This document shows, piece by piece, positions 33,807 through 42,573 of a stretch of 64,000 bases of DNA. Numbering within the stretch: the first letter of the stretch is position 1; the number at the start of each line of letters is the position of its first letter. This stretch comes from J054 sp965223095. GTDB taxonomy: Bacteria; Pseudomonadota; Gammaproteobacteria; Steroidobacterales; GCA-2729495. The position numbers and the translations under genes are program-made. The DNA lies in assembly GCA_965223095.1 (NCBI GenBank), contig OZ244979.1:1302001-1366000 (forward strand), written 5' to 3'. The notes under the pieces are model-generated. The model had not been told where the DNA came from. It saw only the letters and a program-made list of their open reading frames with translations, and searched no databases.

Positions 33807-35617
33807 ATGAATACCGGACCGAGTAACAATAATTTCACCATTAAGATAGCCAACGTCAACGGCACGGGCTCGGCGAGCGCCAATGCCCTGTTGATGAAGA
33901 CTTTTTTTCGCATGGGTATCCCCGTGCTCGGGAAAAACTATTTCCCTTCCAACATCCAGGGCCTGCCAACTTGGTATGAAGTGCGGGTTACCGGGGAGGG
34001 CTATCTAGCGCGCAGCGGCCGCGTGGATGTCGTCGTGGCCATGAATGCGGAGACGTACAAAAAAGATCTGCAGGACGTGGCGCCAGGTGGATTTTTGATT
34101 TACGACTCGACCTGGCCGCGCCACAAGAAACTTGCTCGCGAAGATATCACCATTATCGGTATTCCCTTGTCGAAAATGTGTAACGAACACTTCGACAATG
34201 CGCGCTCGCGGATATTGATGAAAAATGTGGCCTATGTTGGGGCTCTGGCTGCTTTGCTGGATATGGATATGAATGTGATCCAGGATTCTCTGCAAAAGAG
34301 CTTCGGCAAGAAACCACACTTGATTGAAGCCAACCAAACGGCCATCCACTTAGGCTTTGATTATGCGCGTGAGCATTTTCCGCAGGGACTGCCGTTTAAA
34401 GCAGAAAGCTCGGATAAGACCGACAATCACATCATGATCGACGGTAACACGGCCACGGCACTGGGTTGCTTGTATGCCGGCGCCACGGTGGGAGCTTGGT
34501 ACCCCATCACGCCATCCACCTCGGTCATGGATGCTTTTAAGACTTTTTGCGAAAAGTATCGCAAAGATCCCGAAACAGGCCGCAACAACTTCGCCATTAT
34601 TCAGGCTGAAGATGAATTGTCCGCCATTGGCATGGTTTTGGGTGCCAGTTGGAATGGCGCGCGGGCCTTCACGCCCACCAGTGGTCCTGGCATTTCGCTG
34701 ATGAGCGAATTCCTCGGCTATGCTTATTTCACCGAAATTCCCGCGGTGCTGATTGACGTGCAGCGCTGCGGTCCCTCCACCGGCATGCCTACTCGCACTC
34801 AACAGGCCGATATCATGTCCTGCGCGTATGCGTCCCATGGAGACACTCGCCATGTGCTGTTATTCCCGGCCAACCCGGAGGAGTGCTTCTACCTGGCTGC
34901 GCAATCATTCGACTTGGCCGAACGTTTGCAAACCCCCGTGATCATGTTGACCGATCTCGATATCGGCATGAATGACTGGATGGCGCCCGATTTGCAATGG
35001 GACGACAAGCAGCAACCTGATCGCGGCAAAGTCTTGGGTGCCGATGAGCTTGAACGCATGGAGAAATTTCACCGCTACTTTGATGTGGACGGTGATGCCA
35101 TTCCTTATCGTACTTTGCGGGTGTGCATCCCAAGGGTGCCTACTTCACTCGCGGTTCTGGCCATAACATGTACGGTGCCTACACCGAAGACGCGGGAGAA
35201 TACCAGGCGGTGGTAGATCGCCTGCGGAGAAAGTGGGAAACGGCCAAGCAGTATGTTCCTGAACCCATCATCGAGTACTCTGACAAATGCCGCATTGGCA
35301 TTTTGTCCGTGGGCGGTTGCGATGGAGCGGTGCGCGAAGCCCGCGATCGCTTGCAAGAACAAGGGCGTGCAACAAACTACCTGCGGGTGCGCGCCTTCCC
35401 GTTTAATGATCAAGTTCAAGATTTTCTCGACAAGCATGATCAGGTTTACGTGGTCGAGCAGGACCGCGATGCTCAGTTGCGCAGCCTGTTATTGCTAGAA
35501 ACTCGCGTAGCGCAAGAAAAATTGATTCCCGTGCTTTATTACAACGGGCTGCCCATTCCCGCGGAGGCGATTGTTAAGGCGATCAATCCCGCCATGGCCA
35601 AGGGAGAAGCGGCATGA
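33807..35617 (+). pseudogene. korA: 2-oxoacid:ferredoxin oxidoreductase alpha subunit, frameshifted
   Basis: Frame one runs from ATG 33807 and gives the gamma-domain (TIKIANVNGTGSAS) then the alpha part ('GATVGAWYPITPSTSVMDAF', 'AEDELSAIGMVLGASWNGARAFTPTSGPGISLM'). At about 35118 the reading should be RTLPGVHPKGAYFTRGSGHN, but the bases read TTG CGG GTG TGC. One C is missing compared with the expected TTG CCG GGT GTG. The C-terminal half continues in another frame (from 35123) through 'SVGGCDGAVREARDRLQEQG' to the stop at 35617, overlapping korB by four bases. The damage is one base. I cannot tell mutation from an assembly error. With korB it would oxidise 2-oxoglutarate or pyruvate with ferredoxin as acceptor. 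Confidence 0.85.
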
Positions 35618-36669
35618 GCTATATCACTCGACCGAAGGTTGTGCATCCCCGGTTGCCCCGCAATGAACTCGGGTTAAGCTCGCGCGATTATGAAGGCGGC
35701 ATGTCAACGCTTTGCGCTGGCTGTGGCCATGATTCGATAACCGGCGCGTTAGTGCAAGCAGCTTTCGAACTAAACATTCCACCGCATCGCATGGCGAAGC
35801 TCAGCGGTATTGGTTGTTCCTCTAAAACGCCGGCATATTTTCTGAGCCAATCTCACGGCTTCAATTCCGTTCACGGTCGTATGCCATCTGTAGCCACGGG
35901 TGCGAATGCGGCCAATAAGGATTTGGTTTACGTTGGCGTTTCCGGCGACGGTGATAGCTTATCCATCGGCTTTGGCCAGTTTGCCCACGTCATGCGACGC
36001 AACTTGAACATGCTCTATCTCATCGAAAATAATGGCGTGTACGGTTTGACCAAGGGGCAGTTCTCGGCATCGGCTGACGTTGGCAGCAAAGCGAAAAAGG
36101 GTGAAGAGAACCTGCAGGCGCCCATCGATCCCTGCTTGGCCGTATTGGGGATGGGTGGAACTTTTGTCGCGCGCAGTTTCTCCGGCGACAAACAACAACT
36201 GGTGCCTTTGCTGAAGGCCGGCATGACGCATAAAGGCTTTGCGCTGATTGATGTTATTTCACCCTGCGTCACCTTTAATGACCACGAAGGCTCAACCAAG
36301 AGCTACGACTTTACCCGCCAGCATTACCATCCAGCCATCCATGCCGATTTTGTGCCGCCCTCGGCGGAGATACGCGCTGATTATGATGAGGGCAAAGCCA
36401 TGCCGGTAAGCTTGCATGATGGCAGTCAGATCGTATTGCGCAAGGTCGACGATCGCTACGATCCGACAAACCGGGCCGCGGCGTTTACCTATTTGCAGGA
36501 ACGCCAGGCTGAGAACGAGATTGTGACCGGATTGTTGTATATTGATGAACAACGCGCCGAGATGCATGAGCTCAGCGAAACGACCGACACACCCCTGGTG
36601 GATGTTTCCCATGACAAACTTTGTCCTGGACAATCATCGCTGCAGGCCTTGCAGGAACGTTTTCGCTAA
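35614..36669 (+). CDS. korB: 2-oxoacid:ferredoxin oxidoreductase beta subunit
   Basis: A 351-residue TPP-binding subunit. Cysteine pairs for the 4Fe-4S cluster appear in 'TLCAGCGHDSI' and 'GIGCSSKTP', with a third one later ('ISPCVTFND'). The thiamine diphosphate motif is 'VSGDGDSLSIGFGQFAHVMRRNLNMLYLIENNGVYGLT' in outline (GDGD...ENN). Overlap of four bases with korA shows translational coupling. Substrate preference (2-oxoglutarate, pyruvate, other) cannot be set by eye; the length and sequence suggest the KorB type. Confidence 0.9.
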   Translation: MSYITRPKVVHPRLPRNELGLSSRDYEGGMSTLCAGCGHDSITGALVQAAFELNIPPHRMAKLSGIGCSSKTPAYFLSQSHGFNSVHGRMPSVATGANAANKDLVYVGVSGDGDSLSIGFGQFAHVMRRNLNMLYLIENNGVYGLTKGQFSASADVGSKAKKGEENLQAPIDPCLAVLGMGGTFVARSFSGDKQQLVPLLKAGMTHKGFALIDVISPCVTFNDHEGSTKSYDFTRQHYHPAIHADFVPPSAEIRADYDEGKAMPVSLHDGSQIVLRKVDDRYDPTNRAAAFTYLQERQAENEIVTGLLYIDEQRAEMHELSETTDTPLVDVSHDKLCPGQSSLQALQERFR

Positions 36670-36756
36670 ACAAGAAAAGATTCGCTGATCGACTGGGTTT
36701 TTCCCTGCGGTCTATCTCTACCCGACACCGCGGGTAATGACGAAAAGGAGGGGGTC

Positions 36757-37590
36757 ATGTTTCGCACCCACATTTTCTTAAGCTTGTTTGTGCTGGCTTG
36801 GACGGCTAGTGCTGCGGATCTGGTCGACGCCACGGCCGACGCACACAGTAACGACCGACCAGATGCCACGCCCATGGCCAACACCGAGCCCGTCACTGCC
36901 GTTGTCGGCGAGCCCGTGGCGTATGCGCAGCTTGGCGCTGAAGCGGTGACGGGCTACCTGGCTCGCCCGAAGGATGGTGGCAACAATCACCCTGGCCTCA
37001 TCGTCATTCATGAGTGGTGGGGGCTGAACGACAATATTCGTCAAGTCACGGAACGCTTGGCGGCCGAAGGTTATGTGGCCTTGGCCATCGATCTCTATGG
37101 TGGCGAATCCGCACAGACCCCCAAGCAGGCCATGAGCTTGATGCGGGGCTTGCAGAGCGATATTGATACTGCCAATGAGAATTTGCGGCAAGCTTTCCAA
37201 TACCTTGAAAACGCCCAAAGCGCCGAGCGTGTAGGTGTAGTGGGTTGGTGCCTTGGTGGTCAGTGGTCTTTGCGCACGGCCTTGCTCTTGCCTGAGCAAA
37301 TCGATGCCGCGGTTATTTACTACGGTTCACTCAATACCGATCCTGAATCTCTGCAAACCTTGCAAATGCCCATTTTGGGAAATTTCGCGGAGAACGATCC
37401 CATCATTCCGCTGGCAACCGTGAATGAGTTTCGCGCCACCTTGGAAGAGCTGGGTAAATCGGCGGACATCAAGATATACGCCGGTGCCGAACACGCTTTT
37501 TCGAATCCCTCCGGCACGGCCTACGATGCCGAAGCGGCCGCCGATGCCTGGTCACGAACAACGAGTTTTTTCGCCGAGCATTTGCAGTAG
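36757..37590 (+). CDS. Exported dienelactone hydrolase family protein
   Basis: A 277-residue protein with signal peptide (MFRTHIFLSLFVLAWTASAA). Dienelactone hydrolase fold: 'VIHEWWGLNDNIRQVTERLAAEGYVALAIDLYGG', nucleophile Cys in 'GWCLGG', Asp in 'FAENDPIIP', His in 'AGAEHAFSNP'. It would hydrolyse small lactones or esters in the periplasm. The GGAGGG before the ATG at 36757 supports the start. Confidence 0.9.
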   Translation: MFRTHIFLSLFVLAWTASAADLVDATADAHSNDRPDATPMANTEPVTAVVGEPVAYAQLGAEAVTGYLARPKDGGNNHPGLIVIHEWWGLNDNIRQVTERLAAEGYVALAIDLYGGESAQTPKQAMSLMRGLQSDIDTANENLRQAFQYLENAQSAERVGVVGWCLGGQWSLRTALLLPEQIDAAVIYYGSLNTDPESLQTLQMPILGNFAENDPIIPLATVNEFRATLEELGKSADIKIYAGAEHAFSNPSGTAYDAEAAADAWSRTTSFFAEHLQ

Positions 37591-37608
37591 CCGTTGAGTA
37601 GTAAACCG

Positions 37609-38343
37609 CTAATTGAATGCGATTAGGTTCACGCCCAAAGCGATGAGTACGATCAGCACCACGATCTTGAACTGTTGGTCCGATGCCCGTCTGCGCATAC
37701 CCGAACCTAGCTTGACGGCAAAGGCCATGGGCAGGCTTCCGGCGATGGAAATTAGCAACAGCGTCCAGTTCAAGTAGCCCATCATTCCAAGGGCAGTGAT
37801 AATCACAAAGCCCGACATCGCGAAAGAAATGTTGATGGCCTGGACGAAAATTCTGCTGCTTAAGTTCAGGGATAAAAGGTAGGGCGCGATGGGCATGACG
37901 GCCGCACCTGTAAGACCGTGAATAAGCCCCGTGAAATAGCCCGTTGGCACGCTTAGCCATGATGCCGCGCGATGCGTCAATTTGAAATTCGGATTGGCCA
38001 GTCCCCAAAAACCATAAATGCAAAGAACCACACCCAGCGCCGCCTTGGCCACGCCGCCATCGGCGTTGAGGAGTATCCAGATACCAGTGCCAAGACCCGG
38101 CAAAGTGGCGATGTACAAGGGTGCAAATCGCCGCAGAGCGTCGCTAAAGTGGCCAGCCTCGATCATGACCAAAAAGCAACTTAAGATAGACGGCAGTAGC
38201 ACTAGCGGTATCGCCGTCGTCATTTCAAGAAATCCTGCCATGATGCCCACGCAGACGGTGCCAAATCCGAGGCCCGAGAACCCCTTAATGAATCCCGCAA
38301 AGAAATAGGCGCCCGCGATGTATAGCAGTGTGTCTGGTTCCAC
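37609..38343 (-). CDS. TauE/SafE-family membrane exporter
   Basis: A 244-residue protein with about eight hydrophobic segments and the TauE/SafE style 'GFSGLGFGTVCVGIM' and 'TGAAVMPIAPYLLSL' repeats. Family members export sulfite or organosulfonates, but many have other or unknown substrates. Nothing nearby points to sulfur metabolism. It is convergent with the dienelactone hydrolase gene. Confidence 0.85.
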   Translation of the reverse strand: MEPDTLLYIAGAYFFAGFIKGFSGLGFGTVCVGIMAGFLEMTTAIPLVLLPSILSCFLVMIEAGHFSDALRRFAPLYIATLPGLGTGIWILLNADGGVAKAALGVVLCIYGFWGLANPNFKLTHRAASWLSVPTGYFTGLIHGLTGAAVMPIAPYLLSLNLSSRIFVQAINISFAMSGFVIITALGMMGYLNWTLLLISIAGSLPMAFAVKLGSGMRRRASDQQFKIVVLIVLIALGVNLIAFN

Positions 38344-38598
38344 GGTCTAGTTGTTAGGTGACTTTTTTCATAGTGGTTAATAAAGCAATTGAAGGACGAA
38401 TATCTCTGTTGTCCCAGCGGCCGTTTTCGGGCAACAAATCCCACTATCGATTGCTTGCTCGAGTAAGTGCAAGTTTCAATCAGCTAGTTGGCCAGCGCTG
38501 AATCAAGAAAACTGGTCCGCCTGTGTTCATCGATCAGGCCTTGGCAGGCCGCTGCGCGCACAAGCGCTAGCCAGCAGACTCGTGCAAACCTTGGCCCG

Positions 38599-39114
38599 TT
38601 ACCAGCCAGCTTGATCTTCAGTAACGGGTGTTTGCTTGTTCGCTTCTGTGCAAACCACGGACACGGTCAGCGGCTGCGCGACACTATAGTGCCGCGCGGT
38701 CGATTCCTGTAGGCAGCTGAGCGTGGCATAGGCCTGTACCTGTCGCTTGGCCCGCTCCACGCCCGCGGGACAGCTCATGGTCTGTAGGATGCCGGCCAGC
38801 TGGGGCGCTGGTACCGTGAGCATCAGTTCTTGGGGTGACACGCTGAGCTTCGCATCAAGACTTGCATCGGCGATAGACAGGAAAAGCCTTTTTCGTATGC
38901 TTTGTCGCGGGCAGCTATAGCTGGCCATTAAATGAAACTGAGCGGGCTTGCCGTCCTTGCTGATTAGCGGGACGGAATTCGGGTCTGCTGCGGCAACTTG
39001 GACCAGCTCCAGCATCAGCGGTTCGGATGCATCGGCCGTGGCTATTCCGGGGAACGGCAGCCAAGCCAAGAAGATCCAAAGCATGTTTGTATAGCGAAGG
39101 GTCACTAGAGACAT
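38599..39114 (-). CDS. Exported protein of unknown function
   Basis: A 171-residue protein with a signal sequence (about residues 10-28, ending in ATADA). The mature part holds four cysteines ('YSCPRQS', 'TMSCPAG', 'LSCLQES', 'VVCTEAN'), which suggests disulfides in the periplasm, and no recognised domain. The frame is clean, with codon use like its neighbours. Upstream on the same strand is the possible RNA region. Confidence 0.6.
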   Translation of the reverse strand: MSLVTLRYTNMLWIFLAWLPFPGIATADASEPLMLELVQVAAADPNSVPLISKDGKPAQFHLMASYSCPRQSIRKRLFLSIADASLDAKLSVSPQELMLTVPAPQLAGILQTMSCPAGVERAKRQVQAYATLSCLQESTARHYSVAQPLTVSVVCTEANKQTPVTEDQAGW

Positions 39115-39210
39115 TTCCAGCCGCGGGTTTTCTTAAAATTACGAACGCATTCTAACCGTCAGGCGCACGCTGATGTGCTCGACCCTAGCGACCCGCACTG
39201 AAAAGAAGGT

Positions 39211-39355
39211 GGCCGCATGGTGCGAGGATTCCCACACCATACGGCCCCTGGGGTGCGCGAGACCTCAAGGGGGGAGTGGTCTCGCAGCTTTTGCTGACGG
39301 GTCTTCCCGTCAATGATCGCAGCGCTTCAAGGGGAGGATAAGCCGCGCTGCGATC
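39211..39355 (+). ncRNA. Candidate structured RNA: four consecutive hairpins
   Basis: Four strong stems follow one another with few bases between: (1) GGCCGCATGGTG with CACCATACGGCC (39211-39246), loop containing AGGA; (2) GCGAGACC with GGTCTCGC (39257-39285), loop TCAAGGGGGGAGT; (3) TGACGGG with CCCGTCA around TCTT (39295-39312); (4) an 11-base perfect stem GATCGCAGCGC with its complement (39315-39355), loop starting TTCAAGGGGAGGA. Loops 2 and 4 share TCAAGGGG. No gene fits here. The GGA-bearing loops recall CsrA/RsmA-sequestering RNAs, but the plus strand is only assumed. The minus strand is the other option, and then it could be a terminator array behind the gene at 39368. Confidence 0.4.
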
Positions 39356-39367
39356 CAGATTCACGGC

Positions 39368-39673
39368 TTAGCCGCGCCGGCCAGTGTTCTTGCTGGCCAA
39401 TCGATACGGGCGGTGCTGCCGGTCAAGCCGCAGACCGAGACTGGTTGCGACCTTGATTTTCGTCAGCGATGCCGCTTCCTGAGCCGTGGCTTGGAAGGAC
39501 TCGCGAAGTTCCTCAAGCTGACTTTGGTCTGCACGAAGACCCGCGTTTAACTGGACCTGCGCGATCTCGTCTGTCCGCCCGACCGATGCGAAACTGGCAT
39601 TCAGAGCCAGTGCAAGCACAACGGTGGGCAGCAAACCAAATCGCGCCCCGCGCCTTGTGTTTTGGATTGTCAT
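39368..39673 (-). CDS. Small exported protein of unknown function
   Basis: A 101-residue protein with a signal sequence (MTIQNTRRGARFGLLPTVVLALALNASFAS). The mature half carries a helical, Glu/Gln-rich segment and a basic end (RLDRQHRPYRLASK). It lies divergent from the PAS sigma-54 regulator, with the repeated ATTCCGTG blocks between, so it may be a target of that regulator. No family recognised. Confidence 0.55.
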   Translation of the reverse strand: MTIQNTRRGARFGLLPTVVLALALNASFASVGRTDEIAQVQLNAGLRADQSQLEELRESFQATAQEAASLTKIKVATSLGLRLDRQHRPYRLASKNTGRRG

Positions 39674-39817
39674 AGTATCTGCCTCACCAATTTAAGTAGT
39701 TTCAATCAACAATGAGCCTGAAGCTCACTATCTCTATAGCAGGAATCGTGCCAAGTCTGTAAATATTTATAAATCAAACACTTAATAAAATTTTGAGCTA
39801 ACGATAATCCGTGATTA

Positions 39818-39853
39818 CGGAAATTCCGTGAGTGAAATTGACGAAATTCCGTG
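39818..39853. promoter_or_regulatory. Repeated GAAATTCCGTG boxes before sigma-54 regulator
   Basis: Two copies of GAAATTCCGTG start at 39820 and 39843, 23 bases apart (about two helical turns). The first is part of a perfect palindrome CGGAAATTCCG (39818-39828). They lie between divergent genes, directly upstream of the regulator start at 39866, so binding by an autoregulator is plausible. A TATACT box at 39854 lies only 7 bases from the ATG, so any transcript from it would be nearly leaderless. Confidence 0.45.
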
Positions 39854-39865
39854 TATACTTCACTC

Positions 39866-41668
39866 ATGCCCACGGAAAAACGTGACACAGGTCTCATTCG
39901 TGACTTGCCCGCTTTCGCAGCACTGTTGGATGCTGAGGGCTGCATCACGGCCATCAGCGATGCGCTGCTAAAGCGCCTCGGTTACGCCGCCGCCGAGATG
40001 CTCGGTCGGCGGCCGGATACCTTCGCCACCGCTGCCAGCCAACGGCGGATTCGTGAAGAACATATGCCTCGATTTCGCCGCACGGGGCATCTGGTCAATG
40101 TACCTATTGCCTTTCTCACCAAGGATGGCGCGCGTGTATCGCTGTTGGCCAACACGGTGGCTCGCCGCACCGACGAAGGCCTCATCGACTATTCCATTTC
40201 TGTCTTTACCGATTTGGCCGAGCGGGCGCGACTGGAGCGCCAATACCGTGATTTGTATCAGTCGACGCCGGCCATGCTGCACACCGTCGACTCTAACGCG
40301 CGCTTGACGGCCGTCAGTGATCATTGGCTAGAAAAGCTGGGCTACACACGCGAGGAAGTCATCGGTTGTCCCGTGGCCGACTTCTTGAGCCCTGAGTCGC
40401 GCAAATCCGCCATGCGCTGGAGCATTGATGAGGTCATCGCCGCGGGCGATCAAAAAAATGTGCCCCGGCAGATGGTGGCCAAGTCAGGCGCCGTGCTGGA
40501 CGTGCTGATGTCCACACGTACCGAGCGCAATATCCTCGATGGCCAGCTTAGTCTGCGCGTCGCCAGCAAAGATGTGACGGAGAGTAATCGCGCCGCGCAA
40601 CAGTTGCGCGAGGCCTACGATGAGATTGCGCGCTTGAAGGAAGAGTTAGAGCGCGAACGCGATTATCTGCGCGAAGAGCTGCAAGTTTCCATGAACTTCG
40701 GCCATATCGTGGGTGAAAGTGCCGCCTTGCAGTCGATGTTGGCCCGCATCGAGGCCGTGGCTGGCACCCCCGCCAGCGTGCTAATTGTCGGTGAAACCGG
40801 TACCGGTAAAGAACTCGTGGCCCATGCGATTCACGGGCGCAGCAACCGGGCCGAGGCGCCTTTGGTAAAAGTGAACTGCGCGTCGATTCCCGATGAACTA
40901 TTCGAGAGCGAGTTTTTTGGCCATGTAAAAGGCGCCTTTACCGGCGCTCATCGTGATCGCGTGGGGCGATTTCAGCTGGCCGATGGCGGTACGATCTTTC
41001 TCGACGAAGTCGGCGAGATTCCGCTGGCTTTGCAAGGTAAATTGCTGCGGGTCCTGCAGGAAAAGGAATTTGAGCGCGTCGGTGAGGACCGGTCGCGCAG
41101 CGTTGATGTGCGCGTTATCGCGGCCACCAATAAAGATCTGGAAAAGGCCGTGGAAGCCGGGGAGTTTCGCGAAGATCTTTACTATCGATTGAGCGTTTTT
41201 CCGGTGCAGGTGCCGCCCTTGCGGCGGCGCGGAAACGACGTGGTCATGTTGGCCCTGCACTTTCTTGAGCAGATCTGCCGTGAGTTCGGCCGAGACTGTC
41301 CAACTCTCAATCAACGCCAAGTTGATGAACTATTGGCCTACGACTGGCCGGGAAATGTCCGCGAATTGAAGAATGTCATTGAGCAGGCAGTGATCCTATC
41401 CCGGAGTGATAACCTGCGTTTCAATTTACCCGTCGCCGAGGCATCGGTAGCCGCCATCGAGTCCAGCGCAACCAAAGCGGATACGGATCAGCGCGGATTC
41501 TTGACTGAGGAGGAAATGAAAGCACGGCAGCGTGACAATCTTGTGCGCGCCCTGGAGGCGGCCAAATGGCGAATTTCTGGTGCCAATGGCGCGGCGGAAT
41601 TGTTGGGCATCAAGCCCAGCACTTTAACTGACCGGATGCGTGCCGCCGGTATCAAGCGGCCTCAATAG
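39866..41668 (+). CDS. Sigma-54-dependent regulator with two PAS domains
   Basis: A Fis-type enhancer-binding protein of 600 aa. I start it at ATG 39866 rather than the GTG at 39851. Two PAS domains (about residues 1-115 and 130-245; 'YAAAEMLGRRPDTF', 'YTREEVIGCPVADFLSPESR') are followed by a coiled coil (about 250-285) and the AAA+ domain: Walker A 'GETGTGKE', intact GAFTGA loop in 'HVKGAFTGAHRD', Walker B 'GGTIFLDEVGEI'. A C-terminal HTH of the Fis type carries 'GANGAAELLGIKPSTLTDRM'. The PAS sensors suggest response to a redox or small-molecule signal; no ligand site is obvious. It is related to NorR/FhlA-like regulators in layout. Confidence 0.92.
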   Translation: MPTEKRDTGLIRDLPAFAALLDAEGCITAISDALLKRLGYAAAEMLGRRPDTFATAASQRRIREEHMPRFRRTGHLVNVPIAFLTKDGARVSLLANTVARRTDEGLIDYSISVFTDLAERARLERQYRDLYQSTPAMLHTVDSNARLTAVSDHWLEKLGYTREEVIGCPVADFLSPESRKSAMRWSIDEVIAAGDQKNVPRQMVAKSGAVLDVLMSTRTERNILDGQLSLRVASKDVTESNRAAQQLREAYDEIARLKEELERERDYLREELQVSMNFGHIVGESAALQSMLARIEAVAGTPASVLIVGETGTGKELVAHAIHGRSNRAEAPLVKVNCASIPDELFESEFFGHVKGAFTGAHRDRVGRFQLADGGTIFLDEVGEIPLALQGKLLRVLQEKEFERVGEDRSRSVDVRVIAATNKDLEKAVEAGEFREDLYYRLSVFPVQVPPLRRRGNDVVMLALHFLEQICREFGRDCPTLNQRQVDELLAYDWPGNVRELKNVIEQAVILSRSDNLRFNLPVAEASVAAIESSATKADTDQRGFLTEEEMKARQRDNLVRALEAAKWRISGANGAAELLGIKPSTLTDRMRAAGIKRPQ

Positions 41669-41840
41669 ATTCCAAAACCGGTGACGCTAAATCCTGACAA
41701 CAAGCTTCGCCTTAGCCGTATTAGACCCAGACTGTTTCTGTGCGCCGGTAGGTAAAGCGGCTCATCGCTAGCCCGTCATTAGATTTCATCTTCTAATTGA
41801 AAAAATGATTTCTGTTTGCTGGGAGAGTTGACCAAAATCC

Positions 41841-42566
41841 ATGGCGTCAGTCGAAGCAACAGCTGCGGGTTTTCGAGTCAGGATTGTTTTGGCGGCCTGT
41901 CTGCTGACTCTGATCGGTGTTTGCCTGTGGTTGTTGCCATTGGCCGACTGGCTAAAACAATTATCTAACTGGGCAGGCGTGCACCCCGTGGCTGGACCCC
42001 TAGTGTTCGTATTGGCATTCACGATTGGCTCAGTGCTGCTGTGGCCAGGTTCGCTAATGTGCCTGTTCGGCGGCTATTTGTTTGGATTTGCGCTCGGCAG
42101 TGCGCTCGGCACAGTCGGGGTCATGCTGGGCTCCACGGCCGCCATGCTATTAGGACGGAAATTTTTCCGTGCATGGCTGTACGCACGATTGCATAATCAT
42201 GCTCAGTTTTCAGCTATAGATCTTGTGGTTAAAAGTCGCGGATTTCTAATTGTCATCCTCACTCGCATGGCCATGGTGCTGCCCTACAATTTTCTCAATT
42301 ATGCCTACGGTTTAACCGGCGTTGAGTGGCGCGCTTACGTGATGGGTTCAGGATTAGGCATGCTTCCGATGGTGATGTTCTATACCTACCTGGGTTCCGT
42401 TGCCAGCAGTTTCGAGCAAGTCTGGATGACCAGTTTGACCGCGGCGCCGGGAGGTAAACTCCTGTTGTTCCTGGGTCTCGCGGCGGCCATCTTTTGCTTG
42501 TGGATGATTCACCGCAGCGCGACCCGACTATTAGCAGAACAAATGCCACCTGCGAAACTACCCTAG
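41841..42566 (+). CDS. TVP38/TMEM64 family membrane protein
   Basis: A 241-residue protein with about six hydrophobic segments. 'LCLFGGYLFGFALGSALGTVGVMLGSTAAMLLGRKFFR' shows the VTT/SNARE-associated (TVP38/TMEM64) core, with conserved Gly-rich repeats and 'RMAMVLPYNFLNYAYGLTGV' loop. Family members are lipid scramblase-like or transporters of unknown substrate. It is followed after 7 bases by dacB. Confidence 0.88.
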   Translation: MASVEATAAGFRVRIVLAACLLTLIGVCLWLLPLADWLKQLSNWAGVHPVAGPLVFVLAFTIGSVLLWPGSLMCLFGGYLFGFALGSALGTVGVMLGSTAAMLLGRKFFRAWLYARLHNHAQFSAIDLVVKSRGFLIVILTRMAMVLPYNFLNYAYGLTGVEWRAYVMGSGLGMLPMVMFYTYLGSVASSFEQVWMTSLTAAPGGKLLLFLGLAAAIFCLWMIHRSATRLLAEQMPPAKLP

Positions 42567-42573
42567 AGTTTAT

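Noticed and set aside
35100..35130. Programmed frameshift in korA
   Set aside because: No slippery heptamer or downstream pseudoknot is apparent; a plain single-base loss or sequencing error explains it better.
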